A DNA stretch of 64,000 bases from Euphorbia lathyris (lineage: Eukaryota; Streptophyta; Magnoliopsida; Malpighiales; Euphorbiaceae). Each line of letters begins with the position of its first letter. The stretch's first letter is position 1. The stretch covers positions 20,501,001 to 20,565,000 of the forward strand of contig NC_088914.1 of NCBI RefSeq assembly GCF_963576675.1, in the 5' to 3' direction. A program made the translations under genes and the position numbers. The notes under the pieces are model-generated. The model was not told where the DNA came from. It worked only from the letters and a program-made list of their open reading frames with translations, and did not search any database. Below are positions 31,491 through 43,072 of this stretch, piece by piece.

Positions 31491-34400
31491 GTGGCAATCT
31501 TTTTTCTTTTATCACTGAACTGTTTAGGTCTCGCTGGTTTGGAGTTTTGAGAGGGACATTGGTTTGTTTGGATGAACTTTATTAATATAATAATATTAAG
31601 GAATAAAGGATTTGTTTGGAGGAAGGTTTTTAAAAAAAAAATATTAGTTAATAAAAATTTATAAATAAATTGCATTGTTTAGATTATTTTTAAATATAAA
31701 TTATATAGTTTAAAAATGGTTTGGGTTATTTTTAAGGGTTAATTATAAATAACTATCATGTGGTTTGGCCGATTTGCGATGTGGTATTTGTGGTATTTTT
31801 TTTTTTTTGCAAACAGCTCCCTATGATTGTCGCCGTTATACAAATTAAGAAGACGACAAAAAATCTGTTAAATCACAGGGGCAATTTGGAAAAAAAAAAT
31901 TGACTTTTTTTTTCTTAATTTTTAAGTTGACTCATCTTCTTCTTCTCTTCTTCGTTCTTCGTTCTTCTTCTTCTTCCTCCATTTCCTCCTCTTCTTCTTC
32001 CATTTTATGTTCTTCTACTTCCATTTTCTCCTCTTCTTCCTTTCTTTTCTTCTTCTTTTTCTTCCTTATTTCTTCTCTTCATCTTTCCCTTTTTTCTTTT
32101 TTTAATTCTGGAAATTTCAGATTTCTGGAAATTCCAGAAATCTGGAAATTCCAAACGGTTTAAAAGTGGTTCGGGTTATTTTTAATTATAAACCATGTGG
32201 TTTAAAAGTTTACTAATAGATAGTTTAATATTGTTTCTGTTAGTAAACATGGTCTAAAAAGAGTAACGGTATTAATAAAAGCTGAGATGACAGTCAAAGT
32301 TAAAAAGTAAAATTATATTTTTTTGCATTTATTTATTTTATATTTTATAATTTATTATATTTTTAAAATCTTAACAAATTTCCAATTTACAGCTCACTTG
32401 CTTCTCTTTTTTCTCTCATATTTCTCTTCTCTACAAATTTGGCAATCTTTTTTCTTTTAATCACTGAACTGTTTAGGTCTTGCTTGGTTTGGAGTTTTGA
32501 GATGGACAATGGCCTCTGTTTGGATGAAGTGTTATTAATATAATAATATTAATGTACAAAGGGTTTGTTTGGATGAAGGTTTTTAAAAAAAAAATATTAG
32601 TTAGTAAAAGTTTACAAATAAATTGTGTTGTTTGGATTATTTTTAAATATAAACTATGCGGTTTAAAAGTGATTTGGGTTATTTTCAAAGTAAACCATGT
32701 GGTTTTAAAGTTTACAAATAGATAGTTTGATATTATTTCCGCTAGCAAACATGGTCTAAAAAAACTAATGGTATTAATAAAAGCTGAGATGATAGTCAAA
32801 GTTAAAAGGTAAAATTATATTTTTGTCCATTCATTTATTTTATATTTTATAATTTATTATATTTTAAAATCTTAACAAATTTCCAACTTACAGCTCACTA
32901 TTTCTCTTTCTCTCACATTTATCTTCTCTACAAATTTGGCAATCTTTTTTCTTTTAATCACTGAACTGTTTATGTCTTGCTTGGTTTGGAGTTTTGAGAG
33001 GGACAATGGCGTATGTTTGGATGAACTGTTATTAATATAATAATATTAATGTATAAAGGGTTTGTTTGGATGAAGGTTTTTTTAAAAAAAATATTAGTTA
33101 GCAAAAGTTTATAAATAAATTGTGTTGTTTGGATTATTTTTAAATATAAATTATATGGTTTAAAAGTGGTTCGGGTTATTTTTAATTATAAACCATGTGG
33201 TTTAAAAGTTTACTAATAGATAGTTTAATATTGTTTCCGTTAGTAAACATGGTCTAAAAAGAGTAACGGTATTAATAAAAGCTGAGATGGCAGTCAAAGT
33301 TAAAAAGTAAAATTATATTTTTTTCCATTTATTTATTTTATATTTTATAATTTATTATATTTTTAAAATCTTAACAAATTTCCAATTTACAGCTCACTTG
33401 CTTCTCTTTTTTCTCTCATATTTCTCTTCTCTACAAATTTGGCAATCTTTTTTCTTTTAATCACTTAACTGTTTAGGTCTTGCTTGGTTTGGAGTTTTGA
33501 GATGGACAATGGCCTCTGTTTGGATGAAGTGTTATTAATATAATAATATTAATGTACAAAGGGTTTGTTTGGATGAAGGTTTTTTTAAAAAAATATTAGT
33601 TAGTAAAAGTTTACAAATAAATTGTGTTGTTTGGATTATTTTTAAATATAAACTATGCGGTTTAAAAGTGATTTGGGTTATTTTCAAATATAAACTATGT
33701 GATTTTAAAGTTAACAAAGAGATAGTTTGATATTGTTTCCGCTAGCCAACATGGTCTAAAAAGACTAATGGTATTAATAAAAGCTGAGATGGCATCCATT
33801 CTTTTATTTTATATTTTATAATTTATTATATTTTAAAATCTTAACAAATTTCAAACTTACAACTCACTATTTCTCTTTCTCTCACATTTATCTTCTCTAC
33901 AAATTTTGCAATCTTTTTTCTTTTAATCACTGAAGTGTTTATGTCTTGCTTGGTTTGGAGTTTTGAGAGGGACAATGGCGTCTGTTTGGATGAACTGTTA
34001 TTAATATAATAATATTAATGTATAAAGAGTTTGTTTGGATGAAGGTTTTTAAAAAAAAATATTAGTTAGCAAAAGTTTATAAATAAATTGTGTTGTTTGG
34101 ATTATTTTTAAATATAAATTATATGGTTTAAAAGTGGTTTGAGTTATTTTTAATTATAAACCATGTGGTTTTAAAAGTTTACTAATAAATAGTTTAATAT
34201 TGTTTCCGTTAGTAAACATGGTCTAAAAAGAGTAACGGTATTAATAAAAGCTGAGATGGCAGTCAAAGTCAAAAAGTAAAATTATATTTTTGTCCATTAA
34301 TTTTATATTTTGTAATTTATTATATTTTTTAAATCTTAACAAATTTCCAACTTACAGCTCACTTACTTCTCTTTTTTCTCTCATATTTCTCTTCTCTACA

Positions 34401-34870
34401 AATTTGGCAATCTTTTTTCTTTTAATCACTGAATTATTTAGGTCTTGCTTGGTTTGGAGTTTTGAGATAGACAATGGCGTCTGTTTGGATGAAGTGTTAT
34501 TAATATAATAATATTAATTTACAAAAGGGTTTGTTTGGATTGAGGTTTTTTAAAAAAAATATTAGTTAGTAAAAGTTCACAAATAAATTGTGTTGTTTGG
34601 ATTATTTTTAAATATAGACTATGTAGTTTAAAAGTAGTTTGGGTTATTTTTAAATATAAATTATGTAGTTTAAAAGTTTACAAATAGATAGTTTGATATT
34701 GTTTCCGTTAGCAAACATGGTCTAAAAAGACTAATGGTATTAATAAAACTTGAGATGGCAGTCAAAGTCAAAAGGTAAAATTATATTTTTGTCCATTCAT
34801 TTATTTTATATTTTATAATTTGTTATATTTTTAAAATCTTAACAAATTTCCAACTTGCAGCTCACTACAT
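31491..34870. repeat. Tandem array of about 500-bp units upstream of the SUMO protease gene
   Basis: The landmark GGCAATCTTTTTTCTTTT recurs at about 31491, 32441, 32938, 33441, 33907 and 34406, giving six units. Spacings are about 497, 503, 466 and 499 bp; the first interval is enlarged by an inserted block (about 31736-32150). Units alternate between two subtypes: type A (GAGATGGACAATGG, GAAGTG) at 32441, 33441 and 34406, and type B (GAGAGGGACAATGG, GAACTG) at 32938 and 33907. This points to amplification of an AB dimer of roughly 1 kb. The first unit begins 13 bp upstream of the protease ATG, so its 5' leader and promoter lie in repeat sequence. Confidence 0.9.
31736..32150. mobile_element. 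Insertion splitting the first array unit
   Basis: Starts GGGTTAATTATAAATAACTA, the same terminus as the MITE at 35584-36075, followed by poly-T and a long TCTTCT-type pyrimidine tract (31930-32090). It ends in GAAATTTCAGATTTCTGG-type repeats like those in intron 12. The right TIR was not found, so it is probably a truncated or composite insertion. Confidence 0.5.
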
Positions 34871-34972
34871 CTCTTTCTCTCACATTTCTCTTCTTTACTC
34901 TCCCCCAACCTCGTATTCTACAACTTACAGAGCAATGGTGAAAAAACAGAGCATCAAACAGAAAGCATTATA

Positions 34973-35362
34973 TTAGCTAAAACCATCTTTTGAGTTTCTT
35001 GTCTCAAATTCTCCATCTTTCTCTGCCACAACAATTGTCGTACCATTCACTTCTTGATTATCATAATAAACATATAAAGGCATCGAGGATTCAACTTCTT
35101 CTTCTCCAGCATTAAACCTTATATTATAATGATAGAGATATCCCAAATGCACAATGTTAACATTAAACCTCTCAATTACCTTCGTCTTGTTCGACGAATT
35201 GTTGGTCGCAGCGTCAATTTCGGAATCGGAAAAGTTTCTGATACCGATACTGCTGGTGGTGGTTTGAGGAATTAAAATGTGATTCAGACTCTGATTTTGT
35301 GTAGGAGGTGAAGTGTTGATTAAGAGATCAAGATTTTCTCTCTTGATTAAAGAAGAATACAT
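34973..35362 (-). CDS. Unrecognised 129-aa ORF
   Basis: An uninterrupted minus-strand frame from ATG at 35362 to a stop at 34973. The protein is hydrophilic: Ser/Asn/Thr-rich in the first 60 residues (TTTSSIGIRNFSDSEID), then a more structured part with NVNIVHLGYLYHYNIRF and MPLYVYYDNQEVNGTTIVV, which reads like beta strands. No signal peptide or membrane segment. It matches no family I know. It lies just beyond the tandem array with a purine-rich leader upstream. It may be an orphan gene, one exon of a longer gene, or chance. Codon-level conservation would decide. Confidence 0.35.
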   Translation of the reverse strand: MYSSLIKRENLDLLINTSPPTQNQSLNHILIPQTTTSSIGIRNFSDSEIDAATNNSSNKTKVIERFNVNIVHLGYLYHYNIRFNAGEEEVESSMPLYVYYDNQEVNGTTIVVAEKDGEFETRNSKDGFS

Positions 35363-35583
35363 TGGATTTTCTTTTTCTGTTTGGAAAGTAAAAATAGAGA
35401 GAAAATTTTTGAAAAGGACAAAAGAGAGAAGATTTGGGGAGATAGATTGAGAGTGATTTCTATAGAAGACGAGGTTAACAGAGAGAATTTCGTATCAAAT
35501 ATGATGACCTTTTTGTAAGAATGTACTCAAAATTTAATTATGGTTTAATAATTCAGGTCATAAAGCTTACTCTTTAAAAAAAA

Positions 35584-36075
35584 TGGTTAATTATATATAA
35601 ATGTCATGTGGTTTCACCGATTTGCACATTGATACATGTGTTGTATTTTTTTTTTTTTTGCAACCGCAACCCTTTGGATTGCAAAATTTTGCATTTGAGT
35701 TCGCTTTGTTAGAATTTGGTCGATAACGATCTCGAAATGAAAATTTTCAAGAGTTAAATGATATTTTAAGCAACTTTAATTCTTCAACCTTTTAAGTTTA
35801 AGGTCATTTAAGGGTTGTTTTTTATGATAGAGAAAGTTGACATTTAGAGAGAGAAAACTCCAAAAATGATGATTTTGAAAAATTAAATATATAGTTTCAT
35901 AATAAATATGATACTAAACAACTTTAATTCTTGAAAATTTTCATTTTTAGGTCATTATAGGCCAAATTTGGCAAAGTAAAAAAAATACAAAATTTTGCAA
36001 TTGTAAAGAAAAATACTACAGGTACCCATCTGCAAATACGTGTAACCACAGGGTGTATCTACTTATAATTAACCC
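35584..36075. mobile_element. MITE with GGTTAATTATA termini
   Basis: The left end GGTTAATTATATATAAATG and the right end TACTTATAATTAACCC are inverted. Subterminal sequence (TGTCATGTGGTTTCACC at left, GGTGTATCTACT at right) is weakly inverted. Flanked on both sides by A-runs that could be a duplication. About 490 bp, no ORF. The 31736 insertion shares its left end. Confidence 0.6.
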
Positions 36076-36099
36076 AAAAAAAAATTCAATATTGCAAGA

Positions 36100-36420
36100 T
36101 AGAAGACGAAGAAGAGGTTTAGGATAAAGTATATGAGAGAGATGTGAGAGAAAGAGTAGAGATGAGGTGTCAGTTGGAGATTGGGTAAGATTTAAAAATT
36201 TTAAAAATATAATAAAATATAAAATACATGAAAAGATAAAAAATACTCCTCTTACCGTTTGTCCTTAACTGTCGCCTCAGTTTTTTTAAAATTGTTAGTC
36301 TTTTTGGACCTTGTTTGGTAACGGAATCAATCTTAAGGTATATGTTAGTAAACTTTTAAATCACATAGTTTATGTTTGAAAATGACTCAAACCACAATGT
36401 TTATTTTTGTACTTTTCCTT
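36100..36420. repeat. Inverted partial copy of the array unit
   Basis: Read on the minus strand this follows the array unit from the AAACCATGTGG region through GTTTCCGTTAGTAAACATGG-like sequence to the TATTTTATAATTTATT stretch, at lower identity than the array units share. It lies 1.2 kb from the array in opposite orientation. Confidence 0.6.
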
Positions 36421-36504
36421 TTATTTAATTAAATAACAGAAATAAAAAAATTACAATAAACTGAATATAGTAACTCTTCGAATAAGTTAAAAGTCCATGT
36501 ATCC

Positions 36505-36506
<2 letters not shown>

Positions 36507-36574
<68 letters not shown>
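36507..36574. repeat. (TA)n microsatellite
   Basis: About 68 bp of uninterrupted TA repeat. Confidence 0.95.
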
Positions 36575-36576
<2 letters not shown>

Positions 36577-36890
36577 GGAAGCCGAGAGAAATGAGGAGAA
36601 ATGTTTTAGATGTTTTTCTGATAAGTTGTTAACGTAGTAAAAATCAAAACTAAAATGATTTAATTAATTAATAATAACAGAAGGAAAATTGAAAAGTCAT
36701 TTATATATATTTATATTTTACAATAAAAACTATATATAATAGTGGAAGCACGGAGAAACGTGGAGAAGTGTTTTAGAGGTTTTTTAATAAGTTGTCAACA
36801 TAGTAAAAAATCAAAATTAAAAAGACTTAATTAATTAATAATAACATAATGAAAATTGAAAAGTCATTTATATATATTTATAATTTATAA
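36575..36890. repeat. Tandem duplication of about 155 bp
   Basis: The block with GAGGAGAAATGTTTTAGATG recurs about 155 bp later as GTGGAGAAGTGTTTTAGAGG, each followed by AATTGAAAAGTCATTTATAT. About 85-90% identity by eye. Confidence 0.75.
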
Positions 36891-38150
36891 TAAAAATTTA
36901 TCAATTACTAGCCCATTAATTAAATTAATAAAAGAAAGTAAACATTATAGAAAGATAAAAAACACAAAGCAAAAGAAATCCAAAAGTCACCAATAAATCT
37001 ATATATAAAGCATCATAGATAGTATTCCACCATTATATTCATTGGTCAAAACCAAAGTCCTATCATCAACCTTTAATTTTGGTGATGTATTATTTTTGGT
37101 TTTTATAGTTTTATAATTTTGTTCTTACTTTTTTTTTAATGTAATTTTGTTCTTACTTGAAATAATATAATCTTATAATTTTATTTTTACTTCATTAAGA
37201 TATTCATATTTATTCAGAATCGGTTTCCATTTATAAATTATTTAATAGCATTTTCTTCAAAAATTTAGAAAATTCAAACTTTAATGTCTCCAATTGAAGA
37301 AATCTGATAGAAATAGATGCGTGAACAACTAAAATCAGAAAATGCAAGGGTGTCAAATTTTTTATGGAATCCTTATGTTTCTAAAGGTAATTATTCGATT
37401 TTTTCATATATAGTAATTATTTTGTTCTCAATTGTGTTGTTGCTTTATTTCTATAAAACAATAGTTGTTATAGTTCCACTTTTGAGAGATGAAATTCTTT
37501 TCTGTCGTTACCCAAATTCCATATTTCTCGCTACCAAATTTATGTTTTATGTTTTATTTGTCTTTTTTTTTCAAAATGACTAAAATAAAGATTTTGTACA
37601 TTTGCATCCTTTTTTTAGTATATGTTGTTAGATGTAATCGTTTCGATTGTCAACTCTAACTAAAATTTAGATTTTCAGCTTTATATGTACTCAATTGTTA
37701 GGTTTAATTGAAGTTGCATTAATTTTCAAATTCAGAACCTGGTGAAGTACATTACTTTATTTAATTTAGGTTTATCTAACTGATATGCATTGTATTTTTT
37801 AATTTTATGTATTTTGGTATGAATAGATATAAAGTTTCACACAATAGTGGTTTATTGAAGTTTGAGACATATTGAAAAAATAATTAAAGAGGTATTCAAA
37901 CATTATACTTATAATGAAGTTTATTTCAATTATAAATTATGTTATATCATTATTACCGTTCTAAGTTGTCTTTTCATTTTTTAATCATAGAATCTACATT
38001 ATTATTATTATTAACAAGAAATTCAGTTTTTTTGCTCACTCCTCTAGACAAATAGATTGTAAGCGTCTAATTATTATTGAAGAATTTGGATTACGCTAGA
38101 TATGAACTCAAAATGAATGTATTAAAAAATGAAAAAGCAACTTGGATATT
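36891..38150. other. Intergenic, AT-rich, nothing recognised
   Basis: No exon chain or repeat termini found. An 88-codon frame at 37317-37583 has hydrophobic stretches from T-rich sequence but no family signature, and I do not call it a gene. Confidence 0.35.
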
Positions 38151-38764
38151 GCTATTTACCGCTCCTAAATTCCTTATCACCGCCCCCATTGGACTTTGCC
38201 CTTGGCATATTTTTTTTTTCCGAAATTGGGGGAACAAAATTTGAGAGAAAATTCAAAATTTAGCCTAAACGAATGTGGCATACCGTTCGACCCATGGCGG
38301 GAACGGATGCCGCATTCGTTCCCACCATGGGTCGAGCGGTATGCTGCATCCGCTCCCGCCATGGGTCGGGCGGTACGCTGCATCCGTTGCCGCCATGGGT
38401 CGGGCGGTATGCCGCACCCGTTTAGGCCAAATTTTGAAATATGCAAACTCGTAAAAAATTTAGCGACGAAAAATACTAAATCATTCAATTTTTTGTGACG
38501 AAAAATGTAAAATCGTCATGAAAAATATGTATTATTTTCATGAGTTCTTTGATAAAAAAAAGATGTAAATCTTAATGTTTCCAACTCGTAATCATCCATT
38601 TTCGGGGTTCGGATTGTCACGCATCAATTATTTTCATAATTTCAATTATTTTTGTTCGGGTTTATGATTTTGGAGAGAGAATTTTTAGTTTTTGATCAAA
38701 ATTATGAGACGGGCAAAAAGAGTCCAAAAGAGGCGGTGATAAGTAATTTGGGGTGGTATTTAGC
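38151..38764. mobile_element. TIR element with a GC-rich core (MULE-like)
   Basis: Long inverted termini: GCTATTTACCGCTCCTAAATT at the left and the inverted form ending GGTGGTATTTAGC at the right, continuing as TTATCACCGCC and TGGACT over about 45 bp. The flanks (GGATATT, TTGACATT) are only partly alike, so the duplication is decayed or the ends are off by a few bases. The core at 38270-38425 is far richer in GC than anything around it. No ORF of its own. Confidence 0.6.
38315..38420. repeat. 34-bp GC-rich repeat, three copies, flanked by an inverted copy
   Basis: CATGGGTCG begins at 38326, 38360 and 38394 (34-bp period), each followed by GCGGTAYGCYGCA. Immediately left (38268-38310) the same phrase is in the opposite orientation (CATACCGTTCGACCCATGG), so the tract can fold into alternative hairpins. 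Confidence 0.8.
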
Positions 38765-41012
38765 AGTTGACATTTTGATTCTCAAACTCTGAAAATGTAA
38801 ATTAATTATGGGATATTGAGACAATTGCTTTTGTAACACATGTCTATATAGGAAAAGTTATTGGAAAATATTAATTAAAAATATTATTATTTGAATCACT
38901 TCAAAATGTTGAGCATAATTGCTCTAATTAATATAATTAATTTCACATATTAATTATAAACGTTATTTTTTGTCCTAGGTGATTACAATTGCGATTTAAT
39001 TCTATTTAACTAAAATTAATTTTTGGAGTTAATACTTCATTAAAAAATAATAGGCAAAAAACATTTTCACTCTCCTCTTTATATGCCGATATCTTGACAT
39101 TTTCTCCTATTTTAGAAATAAAAACATGAGACAAAGATAATTCTCTCCTAATTTTCTTTTTCGTCCCTTGATTTTTGTTTTCTATTTCTTTATTTGTTTT
39201 GTTTTCTTGGTTTTGAAATATATAATTATTAGAAAATATTAATAAAGTCAAATAAGTGATATCTGCGAGCGTAACTGATATTGTATACCATGAAAGAATG
39301 GAGAACAAATTGATTGAATGTCTTAATGGGATATTACGTGATGAAAATAGGAGAATTCATCACCTTAAACTGATTCAATTGGATATATTGAGTTATTGTA
39401 ACCTAATAAATAATGGAATTCGAATACTTTGGTGATCATGAAATTCCATCAAGCAAAATGATTATCATCAATGTGAATTTGTATCTAATCCTTATGATTT
39501 TTTTGATATGTAATTGAAGTTTTTTAATGCAAATGTTATATATATATATATATATATATAACATATTGAATTGATAAAGTCTCTTCATGTGCAACATTAG
39601 TAAAGTATTGATTATAATAGTTTATAGCATAATAAATTGACGTTGCTTCCATTTCAATATAGATTGTAATTTTTTTGTATCGTAAATATGATGTTGATTT
39701 TTAATTGTTGTTTAATTTAATTTTTGGTTTTTCATTGTATTCATGAAATATTTCTTAATTAATCTCATATTTTATTATTACTGTTTTAAAGATTTCAGTT
39801 AGAAAACAATATGAAAATGTATATATTAAAATTACTAAAAGGTACAAACTATTGTTTTTTGTAAAAATAAATAAATCATTCACCTTTAACTAAAATTCTA
39901 TAAAAAAATTAATTTAATTTGATTTATCAATAAAAAATATATGTTAATTTGAAATATACATAATATAAAATAGACTTAAGGCCCAAATTGCCCCCTAAAC
40001 TATATCTCCAAATTCAATTGGATACCTGATCTCCTAAAATCATCAATTAACCCCCTAATCTATACCAAAATCGACAATTGGCCTCACCTCGGGATTTTTT
40101 TCTTTTAAAACGAAATATGTTAAGACACTATGAAATTTGGTGAGTTACAAATGATTAAAATAATGCATCAATTGTATGTTCTCTCGATAAAAAAAATAGA
40201 TTTCCTTCCTTTTCAACCTATTAACAATCCACTGAAACTCTCTACAATGGCTTCCACGGTGTTGGAGTAAGACTAATCTTCCTCAATTTTTTCCTTCCAA
40301 CACTAGCGTCTCTAATCCATTTTGTAGCCTCTTGATCCTATCCATCTCTTCTTCAATGTAAGGTTGTTGTTGAAGATTTTAAGCATATAATTCTAGTTTT
40401 AGGAAGTAAATATGAAAATCAATATTGTAGTGGAATGTTATTGTTGGTTGTTATAAAGATGAAAAGCTGCTTTGCATGGATATTGGAGATGTTGAAGTGG
40501 AAGCCATAGATGAGAAATGTTCCTTAATCATTAAAAATGTGATTTCAAAAATCTAACGTGCTCATTTCTTCAACCCTAGAAGGGTTGAACGGGGGTGATG
40601 ATCCCTCCTTCGGTTATGTACCTGTCAGGTTATCAAATTGGCTATGCGACTTACAAGTGCAAGAAAAAAGTGTGGAAAATAATTGAAAACATAAATTCTT
40701 AAAAGTGAATGTGTAAGTTTCACATTACTATGCTTGATGAACCAATCCATCTTTTGAAGTTGAAAATTTTAGTATTTAACATTAAACACTTTTCATATTT
40801 TTACTTTATTCGAGTTGTTGTTGTTGTTGTTGTAATCACAATGCTCATTGCCCACCAAACTAACATACACGGCATATGCAAGCATTCAATGGGTAAAGTT
40901 TGATGTTTAGGGACATTTTTATGTTTGTGCTTTGTTAGTTTGGTTGGAATTTCTGCATTAAAGTTCAGGTCTCCAAAACTAAAAAAGATATACAACAAAG
41001 AACCTTCAAGAG
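38765..41012. other. Intergenic, AT-rich
   Basis: Contains a TA microsatellite (about 39538-39560), one end-like segment of a MITE (39970-40090, GCCCAAATTGCCCCCTAAAC) without a partner, and a GTT run (about 40815-40834). No gene recognised. Confidence 0.4.
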
Positions 41013-41192
41013 CAGTTGCGTTCACATGGACCCTGATGACCACGAAAATTTGGTCATTCACCGTTAGATCTAGACGGATTAAAATCCTAAGGTGGAGATG
41101 CAAAACATCCTAAGGCTTATATTTAATCCGTCTAGATCTAACGGTGAATGACCAAATTTCCGTGGTCATCAGGGTCCATGTGAACGCAACTG
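41013..41192. mobile_element. Palindromic MULE-type MITE with exact 10-bp duplication
   Basis: A 180-bp near-perfect palindrome: CAGTTGCGTTCACATGGACC at the left, inverted at the right, with arms of about 75 bp and a loop of about 25-30 bp. CCTTCAAGAG occurs on both sides (41003-41012, 41193-41202) as a 10-bp target duplication. The arms differ at only one or two positions, so it is young or maintained. No protein coding. Confidence 0.9.
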
Positions 41193-41349
41193 CCTTCAAG
41201 AGAGAGGAAGAGGACACAACAAGAAAACCAACCAAAGTAGCTATTTATTTAGGAATAATTTATTAGTTTTTGCTTTGTTTTTTTCTATATTCCTTCTTCA
41301 TTCTTTGGGTTTTTTCTAACTTCATGTTTCTTTTAGCTTTAGACCCGTC

Positions 41350-41930
41350 GTTATGGAGGGGATCATGTTTCTTTTAGTGATCCTCGGATTTCACATTATC
41401 TCACTCGCCTTGCTTTGGTTCCTGCGAGGGCATGGCTTTTTGTAAGATGGCAATTTTTCCATATAAATGATGTGCACGTTACCCACATTACAAAAGTAAG
41501 CTATCATTTGGTTAACTTATTTTTATATGTTGTGCGACTGTAAGCTTCCACTTTTCTTTAGACATTGGCTTCGGTAGAGGAGGTGAGTTAGCAATACAAT
41601 TTTCTAGTTGAGGAGTGTGTGAGGCTTGAAATGAGGCTGAAGAAGACACAACAAGATCATGCAGCTTCTGCCCTCCAAATGGAGGAGTTGGAAAGAGAGT
41701 TGAGCCAAGCTCAGGTGAGTGTTAATCTCATTGAATAATTGAAGAAGGTTGAAGTTCGAGCAGTTGAAGTCGAGGTTCGAGCAAAGGAAGCTGCTAGTTG
41801 GGCTCGGAGAGCTAAGGAAACTGCTCGTGCCTGAGAGCAGGAGGCTTTGGATCGTACTAGCCATATGACCGACTTGGAGAGTAGGATGTAAGGTGCTAAA
41901 AACTTCCATATTAGGTATGTAGGAATTAGG
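41350..41930 (+). pseudogene. Coiled-coil retrotransposon ORF remnant
   Basis: Broken frames read as a highly charged helical protein (EECVRLEMRLKKTQQDH, ALQMEELERELSQAQ, then EVRAVEVEVRAKEAA) with in-frame stops near 41735 and 41832. The upstream part (41350-41450) has a degenerate reading. The pattern resembles coiled-coil tails of plant transposon accessory proteins or gag-like ORFs. Assignment is weak. Confidence 0.35.
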
Positions 41931-41937
41931 CTTTGGA

Positions 41938-43072
41938 TCATACTAGCCATATGGACGACTTGCCAAACTGGTTTTTTACTTCACTTTTATAGTCCCTAAA
42001 CCTCTCAAAGGTTTCTGATTTATACTTCACCAGATAAACATAGCCATAACTGCTGAAGTCATTAGTAAAAGTGATGGAGTAGCTATAACCACCTCTGCCT
42101 AAGAAACTTAATGGACCGTATACAACCGTGTGTATCGACTCTAATAAGTCCTTGGTCCTTTTAGCTTGCTTGTTGAAATGACTCTTAGTCATTTTGCCTC
42201 TAAGCCAGGGTTCATATGTGTCATATGATTCCAAATCAAATGATCCTAAGACTCTAAGTCCATGTAACATAGAGACTCTTTTCTCATTTACATGTCCTAA
42301 CCTATAATGCCAAAAATAAGTTGAGACCCAAGGCTATAACTCGTGCACCATCCCAACTATAAGGTCTACTTCACCTTGTGCCAATACTCTCATGTCCTTA
42401 AGTCCTATCACATTTGAGCAAATATGTGACCCATATTCGGTATCCAATACCCACGATGTTGCAACAGAAAGATTGATGTCTATTACATTGCATTCCACGG
42501 TATGGGCCCGACCCATATCAATCTTTAGCTTTCCTTTTAGTGGATCTTCTAATTGATAATGGCCCAACTTATTGGAGCAGGAGCATCCCAATTCTTTTCT
42601 TTTTTAATTTAATACATTGGGCTCCAAGTCCATTAAACTCTTATTTAATTCAGGTTCGGTTATTGTGTCATTATTAACTGTAGTTCGTTTATCTACATGT
42701 AAGAAAAATAGGGTTGATTAACAAATGGAATTTTATTTTCTCCCACTTAATGAGTTAATATATCGTTTAAAATAACTCATATTAATATATGCTATTATTA
42801 GTGGACCGAGACCCATGTAAGGCCACAATCCTACTAAAGTCACCCTTCATGCTAAGACTTGGCTGTTTAGGTAAGAATGTCATTTCGATTGCAATCTTGT
42901 GCAATTTCGATTTAGAGGGAATAGTCTTTCGGACTTTTGGCACTTCCTCTCTTATGCTTAGGGCCAGGGTTTGCCTGGGGTCCCTGTTAAACCCAACCAC
43001 CAATTCGAGGGTAATTGTACCAAGCTTTGCATACTTTTCAATCAATTTGATCCTTTCAGTAAAATGAATCAC
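41938..43072 (-). pseudogene. Copia polyprotein fragment (protease and integrase N part)
   Basis: In minus order: 42591-42334 carries the aspartic protease start (SWVLDTEYGSHIC, with the expected DTG changed to DTE), then 42270-41938 carries the integrase zinc-finger end and core start (ESIHTVVYGPL, TFTNDFSSYGYVYL). Frames are broken. 43075-42782 is an open frame of unclear identity upstream. Its sequence AACCCAACCACCAATTCGA is shared with 50540-50560, linking the two sides of the CACTA/Athila block. Confidence 0.7.

Noticed and set aside
31900..32163. 87-codon Ser/Phe/Leu-rich frame
   Set aside because: Produced by a long TTCTTC/TCCTCT pyrimidine tract, no protein features.
37317..37583. 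88-codon frame with apparent membrane segments
   Set aside because: The hydrophobic run reflects T-rich sequence; no start context, splice join or family match supports a gene.
38177..38498. Overlapping 100-codon frames on both strands
   Set aside because: Both arise from the GC-rich 34-bp repeat, which lacks stops on either strand; no domain.
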